A stretch of DNA of 64,000 nt from Stephanodiscus triporus (lineage: Eukaryota > Bacillariophyta > Thalassiosirophyceae > Thalassiosirales > Thalassiosiraceae), in assembly GCA_036939755.1 (NCBI GenBank), contig JALLAZ010000060.1:21085-85084 (forward strand), in the 5' to 3' direction. This document shows, piece by piece, positions 1-12,900 of this stretch. Under the pieces are notes generated by a model. That model was given only the letters and a program-made list of their open reading frames with translations. It did no database searches and had not been told where the DNA came from. Each line of letters opens with the position of its first letter. Positions within the stretch are counted from its first letter, which is position 1. Position numbers and translations under genes: made by a program.

Positions 1-765
1 TACCACGCGGCATTGCTCGACATGTTCCGCGTGCCGGTGCTGACCATGCACGGCAATCAACGCAGGGAGACGTTCGTGAATCGCTTCTTCAGGTTCTCAG
101 ACATGGACGAGGGGATACTCTGCACTACCGACGCCGCCGGCCGCGACCTCGACGTCCCACCCAGCGTCGATTGGGTCGTGCAGTTCGAGCCGCCGGACGA
201 CCCGTCCGAGTACATCCTGCGCGTGGCGAGGATATCGTGCGATTCCGACAGGGTCGGGCGGAGCCTGCTCTTCCTCAACCCCGGCGAGAAGCAGGGGTTT
301 CTCAAGTACTACCACTCGGCGTCGATACCGGTATCCGAATTCGAGCTACCCGCGAACCTCGCTGACGTCCAGTCTCACATCGAGCGCGCAGCGCGCGGGA
401 GCGAGCGGTTCCTACGACGCGCGAGGGACGCGTTCGGGTCGTACCTGATGGCGTACGCGAGCCACGGCTTTCGGGACGTGTACAACGTCCACGACCTGAA
501 TAAGGGGGAAGTGGCCGAGGCGTTCGGGATCGTGGGGGAACTCGCGCCCAGGAGCGACGACAACGGCGACGACGACTTCACCGTCGCCGATGATATGGGC
601 ACGGTGATGACGACGTCGGAGGTCGGTCACGGCAGGATAGAGCCTAGAACGAGGAAGAGCGCGACACGGGGAAAGAAGAAGAAGGAGAAAAGCAAGACCT
701 GGATGAAGGGGGAGAAGAGTTGGCCTCATAGCCAGATTAAGTTGCACCCGACCTTCAAGGGCTAG
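1..765 (+). CDS. DDX18/HAS1-like DEAD-box RNA helicase, C-terminal part, degenerate motifs V/VI
   Basis: The frame is open from base 1, so the N-terminal helicase core lies outside the window and about 254 residues are visible. The segment aligns by eye with the second RecA domain and C-terminal tail of DDX18/HAS1, a nucleolar helicase of 60S ribosome assembly. Landmarks are PVLTMHG, a DEGILCTTD stretch, VDWVVQFEPPDDP, FLKYY, and a tail close to the family 'SYLxAYxSHxxxDxxNVHxL' signature. The end is Lys-rich (KKKKEKSK). Motif V, normally TDVAARGLD, reads TDAAGRDLD. Motif VI, normally HRVGRTARG, reads LRVARISCD, so the histidine and the second arginine finger are missing. It could be a paralogue with impaired ATPase activity. 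It converges on the giant gene, whose stop is 188 bp away; a 15-G run lies between. Confidence 0.85.
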   Translation, partial: YHAALLDMFRVPVLTMHGNQRRETFVNRFFRFSDMDEGILCTTDAAGRDLDVPPSVDWVVQFEPPDDPSEYILRVARISCDSDRVGRSLLFLNPGEKQGFLKYYHSASIPVSEFELPANLADVQSHIERAARGSERFLRRARDAFGSYLMAYASHGFRDVYNVHDLNKGEVAEAFGIVGELAPRSDDNGDDDFTVADDMGTVMTTSEVGHGRIEPRTRKSATRGKKKKEKSKTWMKGEKSWPHSQIKLHPTFKG

Positions 766-953
766 GGCTCGGTTGGCTATTATTGGGGGGGGGGGGGGGA
801 TAATAGTATGGCCGGGGCTTTTCTATAATATTATGAGTAATAGTCGCCATTTTCTTTTGATGCATCGATTTTATAAATACATCGCACGTCATACTCGAAA
901 CCTTCACTGAAGTGTAGTTAACGCAATGACCATTTCTGCTCTAATTGTTACAC

Positions 954-3900
954 CTACATGTTGACGGTTGCGGATATTTCACCTAAACCTTCGTCGACAA
1001 CAGAGAGAGTGACAATTTCGTCTCCAAAGAAGGTTATTCTATACAGAATGTAGAAAAAATTTGTCTCGATGCCAGAAGAATCGAAATTTTGCGAACGATC
1101 CTCCCTGTGGTAAGGTACGAATCAAACAATCACGTTAGTATCAATTTCCCAAGCGTTTGGAATGTCGCAAACAAGCGCTCACCGATCAACCGAAACATGA
1201 GCAAACTGGTTCAGTTCATTTGCGACTTCCGCCGGTGTAGCAAAAACACTGATTTGATTTGTGATTCTTGAAAATCCGTCGCTTGTTGAATAATCAAATG
1301 CAAATGTTTCTGTAAAGTCGACTGCGCCAGTTGTTTCGATGAGAGAAACCGAAATCGACTGTGCACTTGATATCAACTCTGAAGCCATTTCTGGCTCGGA
1401 AAATCCCATGGCACTATACGCCAATACACGGACAAAATATGATTCCAGAGGATCCAAGTTCTTGACCACATAGTAGTAATTCTCCATGCCAGAAGTGTGT
1501 CGTACTGTGGAAGAGGAGTGGTCAAACATTGAGTCACTGTCCCACTCAACCCTATACGATGCGATCGGGTCTCCACCAGAGTAAAGTGGCTGCTTCCAAG
1601 ACACCCCTAGCTCAGTGTCTGACAAGATGTTAACACGAACTTCCCGAGGCGGAAAGGGTGCACTCTTTGACGGTGAGATGGAATATCGAGAAGTTGTGGG
1701 GCCGCTCCAGCTATGGCCGTTGAATGCCAGAACTCTGGAAATATACGACTTTTGGGGGAACAAGGATGAAGGGGTGATGAAGCTTGTCGGCAATCCTCCG
1801 TTTGACACAACCCCAACTCTAACAACAGATGAGCTTCCAAGAAGAGTCCCGCCGGTTGCAATTGGTGATGGCGGACCAGAGCCCGTGTCTACCAGCAACA
1901 AAGGCATATTTCCTTTTTGCGAAGTGAAAGTGATCACCCAACGTCGGCCGTACACTGACATGGAATCTTGTGTGTGTGAAAATATTGACACTGCGACTGT
2001 TTCAATCGTTGATATTCCTTCCAGTGCTTCCTTGATTTCCCCTGCGTCAGAATCTATGTCAATAGGCGAGGATCCTTCTCCCATGAATTGTACAGTGATG
2101 TGGCCTCCCATATCATCAGCTGTTGACTCAAGAATGATTTCTTGGACTTCAGGCGTGTTTTCAACATCGAAGCTTTTCGTCCCACTTTCAAATTGAGCAT
2201 CAACACCTCCGGCTTTCTCAGCTAATTCGACACGGAATTTGACTATATTATGTGAGCCTCCTTTGGCAAGGGCAGCGTCCCAGTGTATTTGAATAGTGGA
2301 ATTGTCAATAGAAGACATCTCGACCGATGTTGGCGGGTCTGGACTATCCATGGGAGTCATTACGGACGGTATCGAGTACTGCGACTTGCCGTATGCCTTG
2401 CCCGCACCATTCCACGCAGACACTCTAAAATGGTATGGCATGCCTCGCATCAGACCGCCGACGGAATGGACAATTTCATCTCGATCGACATAATCTAGAG
2501 CATTCAATTCAACTTTACCAGAGTAAGGACCATCCATTCGAGGCAAAACACCTTGAGAAGTTTCTGTCACATATAGTAGTGGAGTGCTTGATCCATCTGA
2601 GCATGTCAAATGATCATCAACATCGAGCAGTGGGATATTATCGAGCCGATCGAGAAATAATACCGTCCACTGGAACGAATTGATCTTGTTGTATATCTTG
2701 TGGCGATAAATTCGTACTGTTCCAATAGATGCAATCGTCTCAAGCTCAAGCTTCAGATCAAATGCTGAAACATCGAAAGGGATATCATTCGTTCTGGCAC
2801 CTTCAATAGAGAGCGCAAAATGACCACCAAGAATTCCACCAGGTGTGTTGCACTGCGAAGTCAAAGTCTGCTGCTCGTAGCCCTTGAATGCAGTCACTTC
2901 CTCTTTAACTACAATTCGGGCACCGGTTCCCATCAATAACGATCCGGGGGTTCCCAAAATATCTTTGCCAAACATAACTGGCAAGGCAGCAGGATCTGTG
3001 CTTACTGTCAAGGACTCGATGGGACCATATCGATCGACATTGCCGTGATTAATCAAGAAAGTAATTGACCAAGCGAGCCCGTTCGCAAAGAATTCACGAC
3101 TAATAACGACCGATCCTATGGTGGGCAGAGACTCTAGCGAACGCTTCATGTCGTAGGCAGTTGATTTTATGGATACATCTTCAGTTGCATGCCCCCCAAA
3201 GGCAATACGAAATGCCCCTCCTAAGTCGTCTTCTTCGGCTGTTAGAGTTATGGTTTGCACGTTATGCTGTGAGTATAGCAAAGCTCTATGGTCGCTGTTC
3301 ATTGACCGCATCCCGTTGAAGTAACCCATCATGTTCCATTCGATTTTATACTTTGTCACTGGCGCACCGCCGTCATCGTCTATTTCGCGCGGGAATGAAA
3401 CCTGAATTTCGGTGTCTGATTTAGGTGATATGTGCAATAATTTGGGAGGATTGGGGGTAGTCTTGGGGGATAAATAGTGTGGCGTAGGTATACCGGGTTC
3501 GACTGAATACCCATAAGAATTGTAAGCATATACTCTGACAAAATAATGCCGACCCTTCACCAAGCCACTTATTTGATGCGTGCATGGCTCGCATCCTGGG
3601 CCATTCTTGGGAGAGACTAGGGAGTATGAGCCAAGAGGCGAACTTTTGAGGCTGTCAAAATCAGGTTTTGTATCCCACTCAATTCGGTAGAGAGAGACAC
3701 TTTCTCCGCCATCACTCTCGGGCCTTGAAAAGACGACTTCCAGCGACTGACTTGATGCTACAGAGAGTATGACATTTGTAGGACTTGACGGTTTTTGGAC
3801 GGGAGGAGCCAAGTCGCGGGGAGTCGAAGTCTGCGGACGGCCATAGCCAAGTTCATTGGCTGCGGAAACCTGCACGCTGTAGGGCTGTCCTGCAGTGAGA

Positions 3901-6900
3901 TTGGTCAAAATGTAGTTGTAGTGTGCTTGCGATTGATCTTCCACTGTGACAACTCGAGTGCCATATCCAACGGGCAACACTCCAGGAGTCAATAAATTAA
4001 TCTGCATAGCTGGAACCCCACCGGAGGAATCAATTATTCTTGTCGAATCCTCCAAAGTAAGCCTCAAGCCCCTAACCGAGGGGTATTCTGACAAAAAAGT
4101 TACTGTCCATTTGTATTCCGGATTTTCACCTGAGCGCCATACTCTTACTGCGCGAATGGCACTTAGACTCTCAAGCGCTGATTTGACATCGTCTCCAGAC
4201 GAATCAACGCTTAGACTGCCAGTCTCCTCTTCTCCGTAGCCTAGTGTGAAAGTCCCCTTGGCAGGCATTCCATTTGTAGACTGAAGGAGAATTTCTTGGA
4301 CTTCGTTAATACCACTCGATACCCAATACTCAATGAGGTACTTCGTAATGCCAAAGCCGTTGTTGTTAAATGGAGAACGCCAAGACACACGTAGTGATGA
4401 TGACGATTCCATCACAGAAACTATTGCATCAACCGCAATGGTTGCGAGTGTGACACCGTTTTGATCCTCAATGTCGGTTGGTTTGGAGCCGGGTGCCAAC
4501 GATGATGGGCGTGATCGTGTAGTGGGACCAGGTCCAGCTTCATTCACTGCTGCTATTCGAACAAAGTACTCAACGCCTGGATTCAACCCTTCAATGAGAT
4601 AATAGTTAAAGACTTCGACATCTACACCGTCGTTCAATGATATCCTTTCGCTGTAGACGGAATCAGCGCCAAGCGTCGCATTGCTCACCGACCCACTCCG
4701 AAAATTGTCCAATGTTGACCACTCTACGATGTAGGCACTTACTATAGAGCCTTTGTCACCAGGACTGGTCACTGACGTGAAATACAAGGCAAGGCTTGAA
4801 GGATTAGATGCAACACGCTCAAGTTCAACAAAATGGGGTGGCAACGGCGGACCGTATGGTTTCAAGTACAAAGACGGGCAGGGGATGCTGAAGCCTTCCG
4901 TGTTTCTTGCGGATACTCGGACTCCAAAGCCCGTCTCTATATTGGATGCCTGCTCCAACCCACCGATCGTGTGTGAAAAACTGATCGATGTGTTCTTCTC
5001 TACTATGACCTCATAGCTTTGTGTGATGACGGTTCCCTCTCTTGTGGCATCTGCATTGCAACTCATAAATTGAGAACCTGAGGCGCAGGTCTCACTACCT
5101 TTTGCGCAGAGACAATATTGACTTCTCTCTGTTTCTGGAGTTGCAGCAAGCATATTGATATTCATTATGGGGACTGGTGATCGGTTGGTAAGGAATTCAA
5201 TGTCAAAGACAATGTCTTCCTCCTCGATTGATTTCAGGATCTTGACATCGCCGACATTTAGGAGACTCTCCACGATTTTTTCTAACTCCAGTGCGGATGT
5301 TCCAATGGGAACATCTGTACTATGAGAATGCATGCCGATTGAAAACGAGCCCCCAGTGATAGTCTGCTTGATGCGCAGCTGCTGTTTTTCTGTGACGCCA
5401 TATTCATTGGCGTCCCATGACTCTACAAGATATTCATTGAAGGCGATGCCCCCATCATCTTCGGGAGCGGTCCAACTAACTCTGAGCGAGTCCCATCCTG
5501 CAATCTCAACACTGCAACGAGTAGGGCTCGAAGGCTTGATCGCTTGTGGCGTCACTCCAAAGGGCGACCCGTGAATGTGAATGGCACTGTCATACATCCT
5601 GAAGCGGTCGATGATGGCGAAAGGTTGGGAAATACTCTCCCAAAAGAGACGAATCATTCCCAACCCACGGTTTTCACGGTATTCGACTTTGATCGCGACG
5701 AGTTGATCGGCCTTCATGGCATTCTCTGTGGTGGCTGAAAATTCAACGTAGCCATCGGTATCGTCAACTTCATTCTCAAACTCGTCGATTAGCAGCTCGC
5801 TCCCGACCCACAATCTCAGAGCGTCATTGACGTTTGCCGTGAAAGTGTAGATTTCGCCGAAGGCGGGTTTGATGTATCCTGTCCATCGAATACTGACAAA
5901 GTCCTTGCCCGTGGGTGCTACTAGAGTGTCATTTTTACCCCACTCAAAATTTATGGAGTGATCCACTCGAGACAGTGCTGGAGAACCGTAAAGCCATCGA
6001 TTGTTGAAGTATTCACCAGTCAGACCACCAGGATGAGCGGCTCGGATTGATAATGAATAATTGCCCACTCGCGGTGTATTGTAAGTCGCCAAATATCGTC
6101 CATCCTCATCATGCTCGATGGTTCCACGAACTGTTGCTGCTGGTCCATCGAGGGTGATGACAAAATCGTCCCCACGACGTCCAGCGACGGACTCAACACT
6201 GTACCGGGGCTGATCACCCGAGGCTAATGGGCAAGTGGCAGTTACGGCAATAGTGCCGCCAGTTAGCAGGTGGTCCTCCACAAAAAACAGAAGAGCATCA
6301 TCATTAACAGACTTGAGCTGGATGGCAAATACAATCGGCCCATAACCATGATCGTTCACGTGGGTTACGGATAACGAATGAATAGAGGCAATATCGGATA
6401 AAATAGCATTTTCCAACTCGTCGGCTGATATATCAACGCTTAGTGCCCGAGTACGCTCGTTCCCGTAAGCGAGATAGAAATAGCCATCAATTGGCGAGGA
6501 GATTTTTGAATGTAGCTCAAGACTCTGGTTAATATTCCAGTCACACGACGTGAGCTCCACACTCGCATTGTCCCCTTCCAAAAGCGTTCCGCCCACGCCC
6601 AGTTTCGGTAAATCTCCTAGCACGGCATCGAACGACACAATATATTGATATCCCTTGCGATTTAGAGGCGAGCCATGCTGATAAATATTTGCTGATGGGC
6701 TCGATTTCCCCAAATAAGGCGAAGACAAAGTTACAGTGAATGGCGCGACATCGGCCATGTCTGTGATCGAAAATAGTTGTCCCGTGTCTTGGTCTCCAAT
6801 CCGTATCCAGTCCCCAATAATGAATTCAGTTAGCTCTTCATTTGGGGTGATGGAATTCAGACCTTTGGTGACGGCCACAGTTTTTCCAGCAACCAAGTCT

Positions 6901-9900
6901 TTCGCAGAGTTGGATGAGACTGACAGTGACCCTAACGCTGGAATCGACTGCAGGCGTTTTTCGAGTTCACTCGTGGATGCAGATGCATGGACGAGGATTA
7001 TTGTCTCGAACATGGACACTTCAAAGAATCCGCCTATTTGGGAAGACGATGATGTTTCAATGATCTGAACCTCCTGCAATGGACCATCCTGGACTTCATT
7101 TGAAAACTCATCTCTAGACTGTACAAAAAAATGCGCGTCTGATTTGTAAACACCAGTGCTGAGTCCTTGGAAGTGACGCACACCTTTATGATCATGAGCT
7201 GTCGTCATTCTCGGGGCTGATTCTGCGGGCCGGACCAAAACTCGGAAGGGGCTAACGCCGTCCTCTACAGTCTCAACGACAACGGAAATGCCGTGATCGA
7301 TGTCGATCACTTGAAGAGGGGACAAGTTTCCAAAATTTATCAAGCTTTTGGGCGATTTTCCTTCTTGTGGATTGAATGTGACACGCCATGAACGGTGATT
7401 GGTACTTTCATCAACTTCAAGAGATACAAGGATATCTCCAACAGTACTGAGCATTTCCAGCTTTCGCTTCAATTCATAGTCATCTGCATCCCATGGTATC
7501 GGATCAGTCCTCTCTCCCATGAAGATCAGTGTAAAAGTGGCTCCAATAAGTACGGATTGATCAACGAATTCCACATTGATTGATTGGATCTCGTATTTCG
7601 GCTCGTCAACTACAGCGATGTGCGAAAATTTTCCATCAGTTAACGAGGCAACATCCCACTCGATTGCGTTGCCAATCAGGTTCGAAGTGTCACAATCAAA
7701 ATTACGAACGTCGCCAAGCAACGACTCAAACGAAATCAAATATCGGTAGTTGAAGAGTCCGTGAGCTTGCTTTTGTACGCTGGTTATAATGCCTCCCATA
7801 GAAAAGTCTAGGGCATTCTTCAACGCAACTTTGTCAGCATCCCATGAAATCGGAAGAGTAGACAAATTTCCGAGCTTAATTATGAATGTGCCCCCTCTTG
7901 TATTGCTGTTGTATCCGGTTGTAATCTGTTGCTGTTTGGAGGAAATTGCTTGAACAACGGCAATGGTGTGAAAACCGCCAGTTTTGGGCATGTACTCAAC
8001 AGTCAAGAAACCCTCATTACTTCGATGAATAGTTCCTTCGGTCACGGGGAACAATCCATCCTTATCGGCTTGTTCAGGATATATGTAGACCGCGTACATG
8101 TCTAATTTTTGCTCTGATAGTCTATCATTCCCAAAAGAGTTTTTGGTTGAATTACAAACTTGGACCTTTCTCCCGCCCTTGCCGACGCAATACCCCTACC
8201 GTGAGCTGTAGTCCAAGTAGGACTTGTTTTCCCCGGATGAACATTGAACGTGCGCGGAAATCCAGTAATTGATTTGGGCCGACGTCCTGGCACGATCTCT
8301 TCCACTTGAATGTGAGAAACCTCCCCGCCAAGGTGAATTCGCGTCCCCTTTCAATGACAAAAAGGTCACATCCCACGAGCAATATTTGGAAGGATCATCG
8401 CAATCACAAAGAGATACCGCAACCAAACCAATGGTCTCGATCAACTCAAGAGCCATTCTGAACTCGTCACTGCTCGCATCGAAGTCAATACTACCAGATA
8501 CAAGTGGTTCCGTCCCCGCTTCACCGTGATATGTCGATGTAAATCTGCCAAAGAGTGAAGAAAGAGAGCGCGTTGAAGTTGTCACTCGTTGTATTTCTTT
8601 CACGATTGGGAGCCTGACATCCATGAGGTACGATCCACGAACCGTCGGTGTGTATTTCACGGTGTGGGTGCCACTTGCGCAGGTTTTGCTCGCCTTGAAT
8701 ACCGAAACACTTGTCGTTCGACCTAAATAAGGCGATGACAGGGGAATACTTGTAACATCGAATTTACCGGAAGATGGAACTGTGTACATTATTCCGTCCA
8801 AAGCGATGTTGTCTCCACGCAGTAGGTCCCCTAAAAAACTTGACTTGGATACAAGGCGAGCTGAACGATGAATGGCATCAGCCTCTCCAATGTACCGCCA
8901 ATCGTTGATTGTTACAGTAGCATCAGATATTACAACTGGCGATGATGAAGCCACCCCATTAGTGCGTCCCTCTTGTGCCCAGCCACCACTTCTGCGGATA
9001 TCAACCTCAAAGCCAGGCTAGATCCATCGGTGTGTCTGTTGTTTTGATTCGCGTCCATTGTTTGGATGACGAAACTGCATTCCTCCAATGCAACACAAGA
9101 TGTGAGACCATCTCCTTTCGCGGAGCTTGACGTATCGATATCCCCAGGAGCGACATGAATAGAAAACGGACTCAGTGAAGAGCCACCAATGTGGCGGGTG
9201 TAATAAAACACACGGGAAGGAACAACCTGCCTTGCCACGGAAGCAGATGTCCATAAAAGTTGGATTTTAGCTTTGTCCGTTAAGTGGACGTACTCGACCT
9301 TGATTGCATAGAAAACACCACCCGTCAACATTACAGGTATCGATGACACTGATTCGGCATTATTGTCGACAAGACTATCAATGACATTATGCCCCCCAAC
9401 AGTGAGCCGAACACCACCATTCAAAAGAACAGTGAAAAAGTATTGGTCTGTCTTATCCACTTTGATCTCTCCTTCCCAGACGGCGGAAAACGAATCCATG
9501 GGAAATGACGGATCCCACGAGAGAGGTGAATCGAACCCCCAGTCGAATGAAATTTCATTATCTAGAAGCGTCGAGTCACAAGCAGGTTTGTATGCCGCAC
9601 ACCATGGAGTTTCGTGGTAGGGGGGCAAATTGTGATTGTTGTTTCCAAGGACAGGCTCAGAAAAGTCTTGGTTCATGAAGTAAGTTGCCAATAATCCTCC
9701 CCGAGATCGCAGCATGATCGAGGACTTATACACACCAGCCAAGCTCGGAGTGTACGCTATCTTGTAATGTCCATCCGGGTGGCCCATCTCCAGCTCTTCG
9801 ACGGTTGAATTTAGATTAGTATTACGGGGTGGAACAGTGCATGCATCAGAGACTCCGGTAAGGCTGAGAGCTAAAGAGGTGTCATCCTTTATGGTTGACG

Positions 9901-12900
9901 AAAGCCTGTTTCCGAACCGATCACGAGCTACAATAGCATACGACTCCTCTTTTCCTGCAACGGCAACCAAGTTCGAGTCGTGGCTGCAGTAGTGGGCGCT
10001 TGCCTTGGCAGGATCAACTACCACCCCCGACGAGAGATCCGTCCAGATGTGTTCATCGTTCAATTTCATGGAGGCAGCATAATGACCACTGACCGTCGGT
10101 GTGTATGTGATGAGATAACGCCCACCACCCAGGTAGTCAACCTTGTCCACGGCATCGACGAAGTTGTCAACGGCAACCAAGACATTATGCTTTGAATGAA
10201 CATAGAAGTCTGGAATGGGTCCGCTTTCTTTCTTGAAACTCATTTGGGTTACTACCGTCACTGGGTTGCCAGGGTCGAAATGGCAGACCGTCCCATGGGT
10301 GCTGCCCGCAGTGGATACTGGATGAGTCAAATCCAGTGCATCCATGACCAAGAGCACCAACTCGTGCAAAGACATTAGGGCATCAACCTTCCAGTCTTTG
10401 TTCAGGATGTTTAATTCGAACGACCCAGTCGCGTCCTCTGCGCTAAGTGCATCGGATGAGTACGAGCAGGAGAGGGTATGCACCTCATGCATTCCAATTC
10501 CAACCCCCGACATCAAGTTATGAGAAAGAGAGAAGTCAAGGTCCGATTGACTTTCGGCATTATCAATCAGATTCCCAGTGGAGCCTTTCTTCACTTCAAA
10601 AACCTGAATGCTGGGTGCAAATTGCTGCTGTGTTGCCCCTATGTCGTATGTGAGCAAAGATGAGTCTATCACGAGCGGAGGCAGGTCACCAATGTTTGTC
10701 GGGCATTTATCCCAAGAGCCAGGCTCACAACCGTCCTCGCTGTCATCTGCAAACTTGATTGTCCAAACACTAAATAACGACGCTGTTTCAGGGTAAATAT
10801 TGCGACCATCCGTGCCTAAACGCAGGCCATAAATATCCTTCGTCACGCTAAGCGACCCGATGGATGGCAAATCCTCCAATGCCGCCTTCACCTCTTCTGC
10901 TGTTGCATCTGCACTAATTGGTGTCGTAATTGCTCCATCATGGGCGAGTCTGAAATATCCCATAATTGGACTGATACCATTTACTGCGCCTTGGTCTTGC
11001 TCTCCATTGCCAAAAATCGTCATGTCACCATCCTCAAGAGCATTGAAGCTAACACTGACTGGCTCAAGATTGCCAAGTTTCATTGAGAAGTCAACGAACA
11101 CAATCTTTCCAGCAGTGCTGCAAATTTTGGTGGTAGTGGTGTCATCTGGATTTGTAACCGAAACAGGTTCACCGAACATGATAGAAAGCTTGGAAGCCAC
11201 GCTGTCAATATCGTCATCAAACTCAATTGTTGTTGTGAAATCCTTCCATGAAAGTATGATGTATCCTCCACCGGCATCACAGTAGATGGTTTGTCTCTCA
11301 GAGCGGTACGGCGCTTCTCCCTCCAAAATCTTTGTGATGCCCTCGGGCCCACTGCTTGACATCAGGTCCAAATTCCCATGCTCTGTCAAAAACTCAACAT
11401 CAATATTGTCCCCTTTATGAATGACTGATGACCCATCTGACGAAACAATGACTTGCCCAATAGTATCGAGCGCTTCCAATGCATCGGCAACGTCGGAAAG
11501 TGTCGTCAGACCAACTTCAATATTGCTTGTCTTCTGTCCACGGAATTCAATTTGAAATACCTGACCAAAATTTGATTGCACCTTCAGCCGTTGTTTTTCA
11601 TTTACAAAGTCAATGACCACGGCAGTTGTTTTGATAGATTGAATTTCCGATTGACGAACGTCCCTGATTCTCACTTCGAACGACGATTCTTCTCCCGCAA
11701 CTCCTGCTTCCAGTCCTCTTCCAACAGCAGATGAAGATGATGCTTGAGGGGTTCCATTTTCCACTTCGACGGTATATGAACTGCCCGAAACAAGAGTGGT
11801 AGCAGAGAATACGCTCAGTTCATATGTTCCCTTTTCCCAAAGAGTGAAGCGGACAGGGTATATTCCAGCAGATGGCTGCTTTTTTATTGATAGAATGTCA
11901 GATATCCCGCTAAAACCGTCAGAACCAGGTAGGATAGAGAGTGGGTGTTGCGACCAAAGCTTCAAGTGGTCAACAAAAGTTATTTTCCATTGATAGTTTC
12001 CGTTGACAGTAGATCGGCTAACTTGAACTGATGTAGGATTGGAGCCACTGTCGTGCATTGAAGATAGAATAACCTGCATTGCACTAGCAGAAAAGTTGTG
12101 CGGAATATCATCTGTCACTTTGTCAGCGTAAGACAGGCGAAAATAGCCGGGAATGCTGCTGTCTGAGGAGGTCAAGACCTCAACTGCTGTAGAGGTAACA
12201 ACGGTATTGCCGCTTGGCCCCACCAAGGAAACAAGAAATGCATCCGACATTCCATCGCCACTTTTGTCAAGATGAGGTGTGCTTGATCCTGATCTTAGAT
12301 TGCCAAACCTATCACGACTCTCAATTAAGAATCCTGTTTCCACACCGACAACGGCACTTGACAGTCCTGATAGTCCCTCCTCCTCCACAAGCGTTGTGCT
12401 AACGCCATGTAGTTCACGATGGATAACAGTCAGGTACAATTCATCACCCAAAGAGCAGAATGAAGGCGAAGAATAAACGCTAATTCCATCGTATTGACGG
12501 GTATTCCATCGTTCTCCGCTCGGGCCAATGCAATATTTGACTGCCTCTCCCTCTATTCTAATTGAAACGAGAAAACGACCTGCAAGTGGAATCGAGTACG
12601 TGATAAGGTACGAACCGTCGTTTCTATCCACCACATTACCACGGTACTGAATGTCAGGATTCGCCATGCTTTCGAATCTCGCAACTACATCGTCCCCACC
12701 AACAACCCTATTGTTTCCAAAAGCGTCCTTGGCCTGCAGATATAACTTTCCAATTTCACCCGCCCTTGCCTCAACAAGGCTGTCAACGGGATTAAACGAG
12801 CTCTCGGTCTCACAGTTGGAGGCCAGTGTTGCACCCGGTAAAACTGTCAAGGTAAATGGCGAGCATTTGTTCTCCTCTCCAAGGCCACAGTAAATGTCCG

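Noticed and set aside
8930..9000. Intron joining the two long frames of the giant gene
   Set aside because: No GT-AG pair in this stretch has a matching phase; an indel explains the data better.
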